Origin: Novosphingobium ovatum
Lineage (GTDB): Bacteria; Pseudomonadota; Alphaproteobacteria; Sphingomonadales; Sphingomonadaceae
Reading direction: 5' to 3'
Assembly: GCF_009909235.1 (NCBI RefSeq)
Contig: NZ_JAAAPO010000002.1
Coordinates: 310,001 to 374,000, forward strand
DNA: 64,000 bases
Below the pieces are notes generated by a model. The model was not told the DNA's origin and made no database searches. It saw only the letters and a program-made list of their open reading frames with translations. Shown in pieces: positions 33,080 through 41,821 of this stretch (positions are counted from its first letter, which is position 1; each line of letters opens with the position of its first letter). The position numbers and the translations under genes were made by a program.

Positions 33080-33257
33080 GATGTTACCTTTTTTGGATGC
33101 AGGGCGTCCGGCCATCTGCTGTGGTCCGGGTGTCGGGCATGGGCTGCGCTGAGTAATCGCAGTAAACCAGCATTGTACAGCTAGTGTGAATATCGCTGCG
33201 TGGCAATGGAGCGTATGTATTTAAACGCGCGAATGCATATTCACGCGAGGTGCCATA

Positions 33258-33281
33258 TTTGCGATTTTATTTGCGATTTTG
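33258..33281. repeat. Tandem 12-base direct repeat
   Basis: TTTGCGATTTTA followed immediately by TTTGCGATTTTG, in the AT-rich gap between the orphan gene (start 33079) and the end of the exosortase-associated hydrolase (33318). A regulatory role is possible; nothing further is visible. Confidence 0.5.
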
Positions 33282-33317
33282 TGCCAAGAATTGGAACGCT
33301 GATGGCGGATTTGGGGC

Positions 33318-34142
33318 CTATCCGTTCAGCGCTACCACGACTTGCGCCAGATACCAGTCGCGCGCATGGTCCTCGACAAAGCTGTGGGTGGCGCCATCGC
33401 AGGTCTGGATGCGGCGGTCGCGCTTGTCCCAATTGTCCAGAAAAGCCAAGCCCGTCCGGTCGCGCCCGGCAATCAGCAACATCGCCGGACCACCCCACGC
33501 GCTCAGCCCCTCGGCCATCGCGCGGGCCAGCGGGTTTGGCTCGGCAGGCTTGGGCCGCAGCATGGCGATCACGCTGCGGATCGCGCCGAAGATCGACACC
33601 TTGCCGGTCAACAGCCGCAACAGCATCGCCGGATTGGCCAGACGCGCGCGGTAATGGGCACGCAAGGCGGCGGTAGGCATGGCGGCCTTTTCCTCGGCCG
33701 CGCCGTCTTCGTCCTGCTCGATCGTCCAGGGGTTGGACAGCACCAGCGCCGATACGCCCTGCATCTGGGGCGCGGTCATCATCACCGCGCTGGCCGCATC
33801 GCAATTGCCCAGAACCACCAGCCGCGCCAGCCCCGGCACGGCGTCACGAAACGCCGTCAGCGCCGCCAGAATGTCCGGCCCGCTGCCGCGAAAGCCGGTG
33901 TTCATCCCTTCGCTGTCGCCCACTCCGCGCCGGTCATAGCGCATCACGGCAAAGCCTTGCGCCGCCAGACGCGCGGCCATTTGGGCCTGACCGCTCCACG
34001 CGCCCGCGCGGATTTCATTGCCGCCCGATACCAGCAGCAGCCCGGCGCGCGGCGCGCCATCGGCCGGCAGGTCCAGCGTGCCGAACAGTGCGGCGGCCTC
34101 GCAGGTAAAGGCTATCCCTTTGCGCATCGTGCTGCCGCTCAT
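33318..34142 (-). CDS. Exosortase A system-associated hydrolase 1
   Basis: Alpha/beta hydrolase of 274 residues of the type found only beside exosortase A loci. Motifs are 'GLLLVSGGNEIRAGAWSGQAQMAA', 'YDRRGVGDSEGMNTGF', 'VVLGNCDAASAVMM' at the nucleophile-elbow position (here with Cys/Asp instead of Ser: G-N-C-D-A) and 'GATHSFVEDHARDW' at the C-terminus. The ATG at 34142 has AGGAGA six bases upstream and overlaps the stop of hydrolase 2 (ATGA). It is the last gene of the leftward arm of the locus. The reaction is unknown; it may be a thioesterase acting on the acyl chain carried by the nearby acyl carrier protein. Confidence 0.82.
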   Translation of the reverse strand: MSGSTMRKGIAFTCEAAALFGTLDLPADGAPRAGLLLVSGGNEIRAGAWSGQAQMAARLAAQGFAVMRYDRRGVGDSEGMNTGFRGSGPDILAALTAFRDAVPGLARLVVLGNCDAASAVMMTAPQMQGVSALVLSNPWTIEQDEDGAAEEKAAMPTAALRAHYRARLANPAMLLRLLTGKVSIFGAIRSVIAMLRPKPAEPNPLARAMAEGLSAWGGPAMLLIAGRDRTGLAFLDNWDKRDRRIQTCDGATHSFVEDHARDWYLAQVVVALNG

Positions 34143-34861
34143 GCCGCGTCTCCTGCGGTTATGCCCATCATCACCACGGCGGCCAGCGCATCGGCCTGCG
34201 CCGCGTTTTCGCCCGGTTCGGCGCGCAGCCACAGGCCGGGGGTGGGCACCAGATCGGGCGCGATATCGCGCATCGGGCTGTCAGCGTTCACCACCAGCCC
34301 CGGAAATTCCGCCACAAATTCCGCGCCCAGACGATAGCCCACCAGTTCCAGCCCAGCCTCGCGGCCCTGCGCCATCAGGCTGTCCTGCTTTTCCTCAACG
34401 CCCAGTTCGCGCGCGGCGACAATGCGCGCGCGCAGCATCTGGCGCATCTGGCTGGCGCCGGTAACGGGCGCATAGCGCCATCCCGGCAGGCCATCGGGCG
34501 CAATCAGCGCGCCGCCACGGATGGCCAGCACATGGGTCGCGCCAAAATGCCGCGCCGCCCCCAACATGGCCAGCCGCCAATCACCCGGCGTTTGCCGCGT
34601 CAGATCGGCCAGGCTGTCGCCCAGACCTGGAATTTCGGGCAGGACCGCGCCTACGCCGCTGGCCGACAGGCGCCGCATCACCTCGACGCTCAGGCGGCGC
34701 ATGCGGTTTGCCTCGTCAAACAGCGCCGGGATCACCAGCACCTGCGCGCCGCGTTCCAGCCCTACCGCTGCCGCCAGCCGCAGCGCCAGTTCATCGCGCG
34801 TACCGCCGCCGGGCAAAGGGCAGGGCCAGCTTTCGATCATCTCCAGCGTGGTCGCACCCAT
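34139..34861 (-). CDS. Exosortase A system-associated hydrolase 2
   Basis: Second alpha/beta-hydrolase-like protein of the locus, 240 residues. Readable segments are 'QVLVIPALFDEANRMRRLSVEVMRRL' (split here over residues 45-70), 'LPEIPGLGDSLA' and 'HVLAIRGGALIAP' where a nucleophile elbow would be; the serine is replaced, so catalysis is uncertain. ATG 34861 has GGAAGA upstream; a GTG at 34876 has none. It is coupled to hydrolase 1 by a four-base overlap and lies 23 bases after the acyl carrier protein gene. Confidence 0.78.
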   Translation of the reverse strand: MGATTLEMIESWPCPLPGGGTRDELALRLAAAVGLERGAQVLVIPALFDEANRMRRLSVEVMRRLSASGVGAVLPEIPGLGDSLADLTRQTPGDWRLAMLGAARHFGATHVLAIRGGALIAPDGLPGWRYAPVTGASQMRQMLRARIVAARELGVEEKQDSLMAQGREAGLELVGYRLGAEFVAEFPGLVVNADSPMRDIAPDLVPTPGLWLRAEPGENAAQADALAAVVMMGITAGDAA

Positions 34862-34884
34862 CGCCCAATCTTCCACGTTTAAGG

Positions 34885-35145
34885 TCAGCCGCCGCGCCGC
34901 GCCGTGACAAAGGTCAGCAGCGCGCCATAGCTCTCCAGCAGATCGCCATCGACATCCTCGTCATCAATGACGATATCCAGACGGTCCTCGATTTCGGTCA
35001 ACAGGCCCGCCACCGCCATCGAATCCAGTTCGGGCAAATGGCCAAACAGCCCGGTGTCGGCGGTAAAGCCATCTGCCTGTCCGGGCTTCAGCCCCAGAAC
35101 GTCGGTCAGGATCTGGCGCAGTTGCGCATCGGTCTCGTTTTGCAT
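34885..35145 (-). CDS. Acyl carrier protein of the exosortase A locus
   Basis: An 86-residue acidic carrier protein. The phosphopantetheine attachment Ser lies in 'PELDSMAVAGLL' (D-S-M in place of the common D-S-L), followed by an acidic helix ('EIEDRLDIVIDDEDVD'). It is distinct from the fatty-acid-synthesis AcpP in context: it sits between a GNAT/FemAB-like transferase and two hydrolases, opposite an acyl-CoA ligase. It probably carries an acyl or aminoacyl unit loaded by that ligase. Confidence 0.85.
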   Translation of the reverse strand: MQNETDAQLRQILTDVLGLKPGQADGFTADTGLFGHLPELDSMAVAGLLTEIEDRLDIVIDDEDVDGDLLESYGALLTFVTARRGG

Positions 35146-35217
35146 AGCCCCTCTTTGGGTATCGGATTGTTGTTGTGCCGCCGGTCGCATATCCGGCGGG
35201 CGAACAGGGATTTGGCT

Positions 35218-36267
35218 CTAGCCCTGCTGCTTCGCCCCCACAAGCCGCTTTGCCCATGATCTGGCGCAATGCACAGCCAGCCGGGGCCATTGGCCGGGTT
35301 GGTCCAGTCGCACCATCTCCAGCCGATAGCGGGGGCGCTGCTCCTCCATCCAGTCGCGCTTGTACGGATCATCGCCGGTGCCAAAGTCGACCATGGTCAC
35401 CCCATCGCCGTCGATCACATGGGCAAACAGTGCCGCCGACAGGCTGGTGCCGGGGGACACAGGCTTGGCGCTTTCGACATAGGCCAGCTTGTGGATGAAG
35501 GCGGTGCCGCCCTCGACGCTCCACAATTGCGCCGCCAATGGCGTGCCGGGGGCCACGCCCTCCTGCGTGCCGTCCAGCGCATGGGCCAGCCCCAGCCGCA
35601 ACCGTCCGGCCGCGCCCTCTGCCCGGGCAAAGTCGCGCAGGAAGGCCATCGCGCCTTCCTCGGGCTTCCAGCTTTGGGCATAGACGGCCTCATATTCGGC
35701 CCATGCCGCGTCCGAAAAGGCCGTGTGGATGGTGCAGGCGACCTTCTTGGCCTTGCGCTTCAACGTGGTGCGCAGCGGGCCGGGGCGCGCGGCCAGATAG
35801 GTGGCATAGTCGCGCCCGCGCAGATGCAGGATATGGTTGGTGTCATCCACCACCATGCGCACAAGCCAGCCCGCCCCGCGAAAACCTGCGGCAATGGCGC
35901 TGGCGCTGCCGTCCTCGTCCGGGACATGGGTCAGGGTGATGCGCCCCGTCCGCCGCGCCAGATCGCGGGCCAGTGCCTGCAACAGCGCCGCCCGGTCGGG
36001 CGTGCCGCTCACCACCGGGGCCACGCGGAACGTGTACCAATTGGCCAGCGCCGTCAGTTCCCCCTGACCTTGAGCCAGCGGCAGCGCCAGCGCGCCCGCG
36101 CCATTGCGCGCCACGGCCAGCACCGGGCGCATCGCGCAATGGGCCTGCAACCCCGCCCACCAGTCCAGCCGGTCAAACGGCGCGCCCGCCGGCGCGGACA
36201 GCCATCCGGCCAAATCCTTATCGCCTTGGACTTCGTTAAGGTCGGCATGGTAGGTGAGCGAAATCAA
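35218..36267 (-). CDS. GNAT/FemAB-like acyltransferase of the exosortase locus
   Basis: A 349-residue protein of the BcsL/CelD-like acetyltransferase group, with a double GNAT-type fold. The C-terminal domain shows 'HKLAYVESAKPVSPGTSLSAALFAHVID' and 'VDFGTGDDPYKRDWMEE' in the typical order. It probably transfers an acyl group, perhaps from the adjacent acyl carrier protein, to a sugar or lipid. The start is uncertain: TTG 36267 gives 'MISLTYHADLNEV', while GTG 36333 would overlap the divergent ligase gene. Neither has a good ribosome-binding site. Confidence 0.7.
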   Translation of the reverse strand: MISLTYHADLNEVQGDKDLAGWLSAPAGAPFDRLDWWAGLQAHCAMRPVLAVARNGAGALALPLAQGQGELTALANWYTFRVAPVVSGTPDRAALLQALARDLARRTGRITLTHVPDEDGSASAIAAGFRGAGWLVRMVVDDTNHILHLRGRDYATYLAARPGPLRTTLKRKAKKVACTIHTAFSDAAWAEYEAVYAQSWKPEEGAMAFLRDFARAEGAAGRLRLGLAHALDGTQEGVAPGTPLAAQLWSVEGGTAFIHKLAYVESAKPVSPGTSLSAALFAHVIDGDGVTMVDFGTGDDPYKRDWMEEQRPRYRLEMVRLDQPGQWPRLAVHCARSWAKRLVGAKQQG

Positions 36268-36305
36268 GGCAGAGACTTTCTGTGCATTGGGGTGCGATTT
36301 TAAAC

Positions 36306-37910
36306 ATGTGTGCAGCAACTGTTGCTCAACCACTCGACCATCTGACCCAGCGGGGCGATGGTGAAGCGCCAGCTTTGGTGCTGCGTTCAGGTGTGCTTAC
36401 CTATAATGACTTAAGGATGCGTGTCGGTGCGCTGGCCGCGTGGCTGGTGGCACAACTGGGCACAGACCGCGTGGCGGTGCCGGCGGCCGGTGGCGCCCAT
36501 GCGATGGCCGGGCCGCGCGTCGCCACCTGGGCGGCCAAGGGCGAGGTGACATGCCTGATGCCTTTGGCCACGGCGCGGGCAGGGGCTGTGCATGTGCCGG
36601 TGAACCCTTTGCTGAAACGCGCACAGGTAGGTCATATTCTGGCTGACAGCGGCGCGGTGTTGCTGATCGCCACGGCGGCGCGTCTTGCCTCGCTGGAGCC
36701 GGGCGATATCCCGGATGGCTGCGCCGTTATGTCCGAGGAAGAGGCATTGACCGCCGCCTCCGCGTTTGCGCCGATCGGGCCGTCCGATGCCGATCCCGCG
36801 CATCTGGCTGCGATCCTCTACACCAGCGGCTCGACGGGTAAGCCCAAGGGGGTGATGCTGTCGCACGCCAACATGTGGCTGGGGGCGGAAAGTGTCGCCA
36901 CCTATCTGGGGCTGGGGCCGGATGACCGGGCGCTGGCGGTGTTGCCGCTCTCGTTTGACTATGGGCAGAACCAGTTGCTCTCGCACTGGTATGCCGGGGG
37001 CAGCGCGGTGCCGCTGGATTATCTGACCCCGCGCGACGTGGTCAAGGCGATCGACCGCCATGATGTGACCACGCTGGCCTGCGTGCCGCCGCTGTGGGTG
37101 CAATTGGCCGAACTGGAATGGCCCGATGCGGTCGCGGCCAAACTGCGCCGCCTGACCAACAGCGGCGGGGCGCTGACGGTGGATCTGGTCCATCGCTTGC
37201 GCGGTGCTTTCCCGCAGGCGCGGCTGTTTGCCATGTATGGCCTGACCGAGGCGTTCCGTTCGACCTATCTGGACCCCGCCCTGATCGACACCCACCCCAC
37301 CAGCATGGGCAAGGCGATTCCCTATGCCGAAATTCTGGTGGTGAATGACGATGGCGCCATCGCGGCCGACGATCAGGAGGGCGAACTGGTCCACACCGGG
37401 CCGCTGGTGGCGCATGGCTATTGGCAGGACGAGGTCCGCACCGCCGAACGCTACAAGCCCGCGCCCGATGGCAGCCATTATGGCGGCATGGCGGTGTGGA
37501 GCGGCGACCGGGTGCGGCGCGATGCGCAGGGGTTGTTGTATTTTGTCGGGCGGCGCGATGCCATGATCAAATCGGCGGGCAACCGTATCAGCCCGCAAGA
37601 GGTCGAGGACGCGGCCATCGCCACCGGATTGGTCGCCGAAGCGGTGGCGCTGGGCCTGCCGGACGCGCGGCTGGGCCATGCGGTGCATCTGGTGGTGCGG
37701 GCGGCCCCTGGCGTGGATGGCGCGGCGGACAATCTGCCCAAGCGGTTGAAGGCGGATCTGCCCAATTTTATGCAACCATCTGTGATCCATTGGAAAAGCA
37801 CCATGCCCATCAGCCCCAACGGCAAGCTGGACCGGACCGGTCTGTATCAGGAACTGTTGGCCGAACTGACGGCAATCGCGGATGACACCGCCACGGAGCA
37901 TGACGCATGA
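36306..37910 (+). CDS. Acyl-CoA ligase (AMP-forming), exosortase A system-associated
   Basis: Adenylating ligase of 534 residues. The P-loop 'LYTSGSTGKPKGVMLSH' is near residue 177, followed by 'FAMYGLTEAFRSTYLDP' (A5), 'WSGDRVRRDAQGLLYFVGRRDAMIKSAGNRISPQEVE' (A7-A8, split over residues 398-435) and the C-terminal catalytic Lys in 'PISPNGKLDRTGL'. It activates an unknown carboxylate, probably for transfer to the acyl carrier protein encoded across the divergent promoter. Its stop overlaps the decarboxylase start (ATGA). The ATG at 36306 is used; a GTG at 36282 is possible. Confidence 0.88.
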   Translation: MCAATVAQPLDHLTQRGDGEAPALVLRSGVLTYNDLRMRVGALAAWLVAQLGTDRVAVPAAGGAHAMAGPRVATWAAKGEVTCLMPLATARAGAVHVPVNPLLKRAQVGHILADSGAVLLIATAARLASLEPGDIPDGCAVMSEEEALTAASAFAPIGPSDADPAHLAAILYTSGSTGKPKGVMLSHANMWLGAESVATYLGLGPDDRALAVLPLSFDYGQNQLLSHWYAGGSAVPLDYLTPRDVVKAIDRHDVTTLACVPPLWVQLAELEWPDAVAAKLRRLTNSGGALTVDLVHRLRGAFPQARLFAMYGLTEAFRSTYLDPALIDTHPTSMGKAIPYAEILVVNDDGAIAADDQEGELVHTGPLVAHGYWQDEVRTAERYKPAPDGSHYGGMAVWSGDRVRRDAQGLLYFVGRRDAMIKSAGNRISPQEVEDAAIATGLVAEAVALGLPDARLGHAVHLVVRAAPGVDGAADNLPKRLKADLPNFMQPSVIHWKSTMPISPNGKLDRTGLYQELLAELTAIADDTATEHDA

Positions 37911-39163
37911 GCGCGCCTGAAACCAAGAGCAAGTCCAAGCCGTTGGGGCCGATTCCGGCCGGTTTTGGCGTGGCCGATGGCGTGATGACCATCGCCGGTA
38001 CCAAGGTGACCGACATCATCGCCCAGCAGGGCGGGCAGACGCCGCTGTTCGTCTATGACCGGGCGCTGATCGCGCGGCGGGTGGCCGATCTGCGCGCCGC
38101 GATGCCGCCCCGGCTGGCGCTGCATTACGCGATGAAGGCGAACCCATTTGGTCCGCTGCTGCGCGAAATGGCCGGCCTTGTCGATGGCTTTGACATTGCC
38201 AGCGGGGGCGAATTGGGCATGGCGCTGAACGCGGGGCTGGACCCGGCGCGCATCAGCTTTGCCGGGCCGGGCAAGCGGGACGTGGAATTGCAGGCTGCGA
38301 TCAGCGCGGGCGTGACGCTGAACATCGAATCCGTGACCGAGGCCGAACGCGCCCTGACCATTGCCGAGCGTATCGGCATCAATCCGCGCATGGCGATCCG
38401 TGTGAACCCCGATTTTGGCTTGGCCGGATCGGGGATGAAGATGGGCGGGGGGGCCAAACCCTTTGGCGTGGATGCCGACCGCGTGCCCGCACTGGCCCGC
38501 GCGATTGTCGATACCGGGGCGCAATGGCGCGGTTTTCACATCTTTGCCGGGTCGCAGGCGCTGTCGGCCGATGCCGTGATCGAGACGCAGGCGCAAACGC
38601 TGGAACTGGCCGCAAGGCTGGCGCGAGAGGCGGGCGTTGGCGTGCCGCATCTCAATCTGGGCGGGGGGATGGGCATTCCCTATTTCCCCGGCGATACGCC
38701 GATTGACGCAGGCGCGGTGGGCGCGGCGCTGGCTGACCGTTTCGCCGCGCTGCCCGATGAATTGGCCGATACCCATTTCGCGATGGAAATGGGCCGCTAT
38801 CTGGTGGGAGAGGCGGGCGTCTATCTGACCCGGATCGTCGATGTGAAGACCAGCCATGGGGAAACCTATCTGGTGACCGATGGGGGCCTGCACCATCAAC
38901 TGGCGGCCAGCGGCAATTTCGGCACGGTGGTGCGCCGCAATTACCCTGTCGCCATCGCCACCCGCTTTGACGCGCCCGCCACGGATGAGGCCAATGTGGT
39001 GGGCTGTCTGTGCACCCCGCTGGACCGTTTGGCCGACAAGGCCTTGTTCCCGCCAGCGCAGGTGGGTGACATCGTGGCGGTGTTCTGCGCCGGGGCCTAT
39101 GGCGCCAGCGCCAGCCCGGCCACCTTCCTGGGGCAGGGGCCGGCCGGCGAAGTGCTGGTCTAA
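37907..39163 (+). CDS. PLP-dependent decarboxylase, exosortase A system-associated
   Basis: Fold-type III (alanine racemase-like) enzyme of the diaminopimelate/ornithine decarboxylase family, 418 residues. The PLP lysine is in 'LHYAMKANPFGPLL' near residue 76; 'GFDIASGGELGMAL', 'HIFAGSQAL', 'LGGGMGIPYFPGD', 'EMGRYLVGEAGVY' and 'VFCAGAYGASASP' follow in order. It is not LysA itself: the context is an exosortase locus and its partner is an AMP ligase. It probably decarboxylates an amino acid to provide an amine, or acts on a ligase-activated amino acid. Confidence 0.88.
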   Translation: MSAPETKSKSKPLGPIPAGFGVADGVMTIAGTKVTDIIAQQGGQTPLFVYDRALIARRVADLRAAMPPRLALHYAMKANPFGPLLREMAGLVDGFDIASGGELGMALNAGLDPARISFAGPGKRDVELQAAISAGVTLNIESVTEAERALTIAERIGINPRMAIRVNPDFGLAGSGMKMGGGAKPFGVDADRVPALARAIVDTGAQWRGFHIFAGSQALSADAVIETQAQTLELAARLAREAGVGVPHLNLGGGMGIPYFPGDTPIDAGAVGAALADRFAALPDELADTHFAMEMGRYLVGEAGVYLTRIVDVKTSHGETYLVTDGGLHHQLAASGNFGTVVRRNYPVAIATRFDAPATDEANVVGCLCTPLDRLADKALFPPAQVGDIVAVFCAGAYGASASPATFLGQGPAGEVLV

Positions 39164-39615
39164 GCGCCCGCACAGTCCCCCCCTATCGTCCAAAGTCCCG
39201 AATCGGTACGCCCGTCCCCGCGTTTCACGTGGGGCGGGCAGGGCGCGCCGGCCTTTGCCCCGGCATGAAACCACACGCGGGCGCCGCGCGCAGCGTTAAC
39301 CTGCCTGCCCGTGGTCCTACGCGTCTGACGCCCATCGCGCGTTAACCATACCGCAACGCCAGATCGTTGATTTGCCATGGCCCATCGGCGCGAAAATGCG
39401 CCGTGTCAGGCGCATCCGGGCGTCGTGTTAACGGGTTTGGCCCGTGCCGTCCCGCTTTGGGACCGCCCCTGAAATACCCCCGTTTCCTCCGCAAAATGCC
39501 GGAATGGCTAACAGAATGTTTACCCTTATCGGCCATAGCAGACACTGAACTGCCGTATCTCCCGCCCGAAAATCCCTTTCGTGCGCGCGGTCCGGCGCCG
39601 TCGAGGAAGCTACCC
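39164..39615 (+). other. Leader region of the exopolysaccharide operon
   Basis: About 450 bases without a credible gene. A stem of GCCCG-(T)-CCCC-GCG with CGTGGGGCGGGC (39210-39239, no T run) may end the decarboxylase transcript. The rest must contain the promoter of the downstream operon; I could not identify clear -35/-10 or sigma-54 elements. Confidence 0.5.
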
Positions 39616-40260
39616 ATGTCGAGCAAAACAGTCGTACGTCTGCTTGCGGGGGCCGCACTGGCAAGCGTTGCGATCACCGGCAGCGCCGAGGCCAAGCGTG
39701 GGCCCCAACTGCCGCCGGCCAATTTCGTGGCCCTGCAGGAAGGTCCGGGCGAAGATTACATTATCGGTCCCATGGACGAACTGACCGTGTTCGTCTGGCG
39801 CAACCCGGAATTGGGTGCGCGTGTGCAGGTGCGTCCCGACGGCCGCATCACCACGCCGCTGATCACCGACATGCCCGCCGTGGGCAAGACGCCCAGCATG
39901 CTGGCGCAGGATATCCAGCTGCAACTCTCGCAGTTCATTCAGGATCCGCTGGTCTCGGTGATCGTCAACCGCTTTGCCGGCACGTTTTCCGAACAGATCC
40001 GCGTGGTGGGTGCAACGGGCCGTCCGGCCTCGATCCCCTATCGCGCCAACATGACCATTCTGGACGCGATGATCGCGGTGGGTGGCATGAACGAATTTGC
40101 CTCGGGCAACCGCTCGAAACTGATCCGCTTCGACAAGGGCACCGGCCAGCAGAAGGAATATTCGCTGCGTCTGGGCGACCTGTTCAAGAAGGGTGACGCG
40201 CGGGCCAATGTCCACCTGATGCCGGGCGATGTGATCATCATCCCTGAAAGCATCTTCTGA
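39616..40260 (+). CDS. Exopolysaccharide export protein (Wza/EpsA-like), XrtA system
   Basis: Outer-membrane or periplasmic polysaccharide export protein of 214 residues. A signal peptide ('LLAGAALASVAITGSAEA') precedes the Poly_export domain ('YIIGPMDELTVFVWRNPELGARVQVRPDGRITTPL' over residues 47-82) and a SLBB-type C-terminal segment ('IRVVGATGRPASIPYRANMTILDAMIAVGG'). No lipobox Cys is seen, in contrast to Wza. ATG 39616 has GAGGAAG upstream. It is the first gene of a ten-gene rightward operon. Confidence 0.88.
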   Translation: MSSKTVVRLLAGAALASVAITGSAEAKRGPQLPPANFVALQEGPGEDYIIGPMDELTVFVWRNPELGARVQVRPDGRITTPLITDMPAVGKTPSMLAQDIQLQLSQFIQDPLVSVIVNRFAGTFSEQIRVVGATGRPASIPYRANMTILDAMIAVGGMNEFASGNRSKLIRFDKGTGQQKEYSLRLGDLFKKGDARANVHLMPGDVIIIPESIF

Positions 40261-40281
40261 TCCACAACGGGGGACCCTATC

Positions 40282-41811
40282 ATGAATACCCTTTACGATG
40301 ACCTGAGGGCCTCCCTCCACGGTATCTGGCAGCGCCGCTGGTTGGCGCTGGCGGTGGCGTGGGTGGTGTGTGTGCTGGGCTGGCTGGCGGTGACGATGGT
40401 CCCGAACAGCTATGAGTCGAAAGCACGCATTTTCGTCCAGATGTATGACCCGCTCTCCTCGTCGGTGGGCATCGGCGATGCCGATCGCAAGGCCTCGATC
40501 GAGAAGGTGCGCGACACGCTGACCAGCTCGCAGAACCTGGAGAAGGTGATCCGCTCCACCCGCCTGTCGGACGGCGTCACCAGCCGCAAGCAGATGGACG
40601 GCGCGATCGGCGGTCTGGCCAAGGCGATCAAGATCACCGCGGATCAGGACAACATCTTTACCATCACTGCCACCGCGCGTTCGATGCGTCTGTCGGATGC
40701 CGAAAACGCCCGCCTGTCGCGCGATGTGGTGCAAAAGCTGATCGACATCTTCCGCGAAGGCAACATCGTCGGCAATCAGACCGAAATGAAGCAGACGCTG
40801 ACCTTCATGGATCAGCAGCTGTCGGTCCGCCAGAACGAATTGCAGGCCGCCGAACAACGCCGTCTGGCGTTCGAGGCGCAGCATCCCGAACTGGCGCAGG
40901 GCGGCATCTCGATCCTGCAGCGCATGGAACAGGGCCGTCAGGCGATCCGTGGTCTGGATTCGGACATCATCGCGGCGCAAAGCGCGCTGGCGGCGATCAA
41001 CGCCCAGATCAGCTCTACCCCGCAGACGATCGCGGCGACCGGCCCGGCTGGTGGCCTGCGCGGACAGCTCTCGCAGATCCAGGCGGATCTGGCGATGATG
41101 CGCGCCCGTGGCCTGACTGAAAACCACCCCGACGTGATTGCCGCGCGCAATCAGATCGTCGCCCTGCGCGCCCAGATCCGTCAGGAAGGCTCCAGCGGCG
41201 TCCCCAGTGGCACGCCCAACCCGGCCTATGCCAGCCTGGAATCGATCCGCGCCGAACGTGGTGCCGCCCTGCAAGCCTTGCAGGCCCGCCGCGTTGCCGC
41301 CGAAACCGAGCTGAACCAGACGACCGCTGCCCAGCTGTCCAATCCGCAGCTGATGCAGGAAGCCCAGAACATCATCCGCGACTATGACGTCCTGAAGCAG
41401 CAGTATGACAAGATGCTGAAGGACCGTGAAGACCTGCGCCTGCGTGGCCAGGTGGTCTCGGTGCAGGGTTCGGCCAAGGTTGACGTGCTGGATCCGCCGG
41501 TGCTGCCGCGTGGTCCGGTTGCGCCCAACCGTCCGCTGCTGCTGTTCATGGTGCTGGCTGGCGGGATCGTCGCTGGTCTGGGTGTGGCCTTTGTTGCGGG
41601 CGAACTGCGCTCCAGCTTTGGCACCACCAGCAAGCTGGAAAAGGCCACTGGCCTGCCGGTTCTGGGGGCGATCTCGCAGTCGCTCTCGCCCGCTGGCCGC
41701 GCTGAACAGGCACGCAAGACCCGCAACTTCTATGCCGCATCGGCGCTGCTTGGCGGCTTGTTCGCCCTGCTGATGGCCATGGAATTCATCCAGCGCGGCA
41801 TGATCGCGTGA
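40282..41811 (+). CDS. Polysaccharide chain-length determinant (Wzz-like), XrtA system
   Basis: Inner-membrane co-polymerase of 509 residues controlling polymer length. Two membrane spans flank a large periplasmic part: residues ~20-40 ('LALAVAWVVCVLGWLAVTMV') and ~415-435 ('LLLFMVLAGGIVAGLGVAFV'), with a third near the C-terminus. The periplasmic part is rich in coiled coil (residues 160-200 and 320-400). The 'PVLPRGPVAPNRP' motif before the second span is the Pro-rich signature of the family. There is no cytoplasmic kinase domain; that is the next gene. Confidence 0.88.
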   Translation: MNTLYDDLRASLHGIWQRRWLALAVAWVVCVLGWLAVTMVPNSYESKARIFVQMYDPLSSSVGIGDADRKASIEKVRDTLTSSQNLEKVIRSTRLSDGVTSRKQMDGAIGGLAKAIKITADQDNIFTITATARSMRLSDAENARLSRDVVQKLIDIFREGNIVGNQTEMKQTLTFMDQQLSVRQNELQAAEQRRLAFEAQHPELAQGGISILQRMEQGRQAIRGLDSDIIAAQSALAAINAQISSTPQTIAATGPAGGLRGQLSQIQADLAMMRARGLTENHPDVIAARNQIVALRAQIRQEGSSGVPSGTPNPAYASLESIRAERGAALQALQARRVAAETELNQTTAAQLSNPQLMQEAQNIIRDYDVLKQQYDKMLKDREDLRLRGQVVSVQGSAKVDVLDPPVLPRGPVAPNRPLLLFMVLAGGIVAGLGVAFVAGELRSSFGTTSKLEKATGLPVLGAISQSLSPAGRAEQARKTRNFYAASALLGGLFALLMAMEFIQRGMIA

Positions 41812-41821
41812 GGAGGCTGAA

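Noticed and set aside
37907..39163. Diaminopimelate decarboxylase LysA for lysine synthesis
   Set aside because: Fold and motifs fit the family, but coupling to an AMP ligase and placement in the exosortase locus indicate the specialised paralogue.
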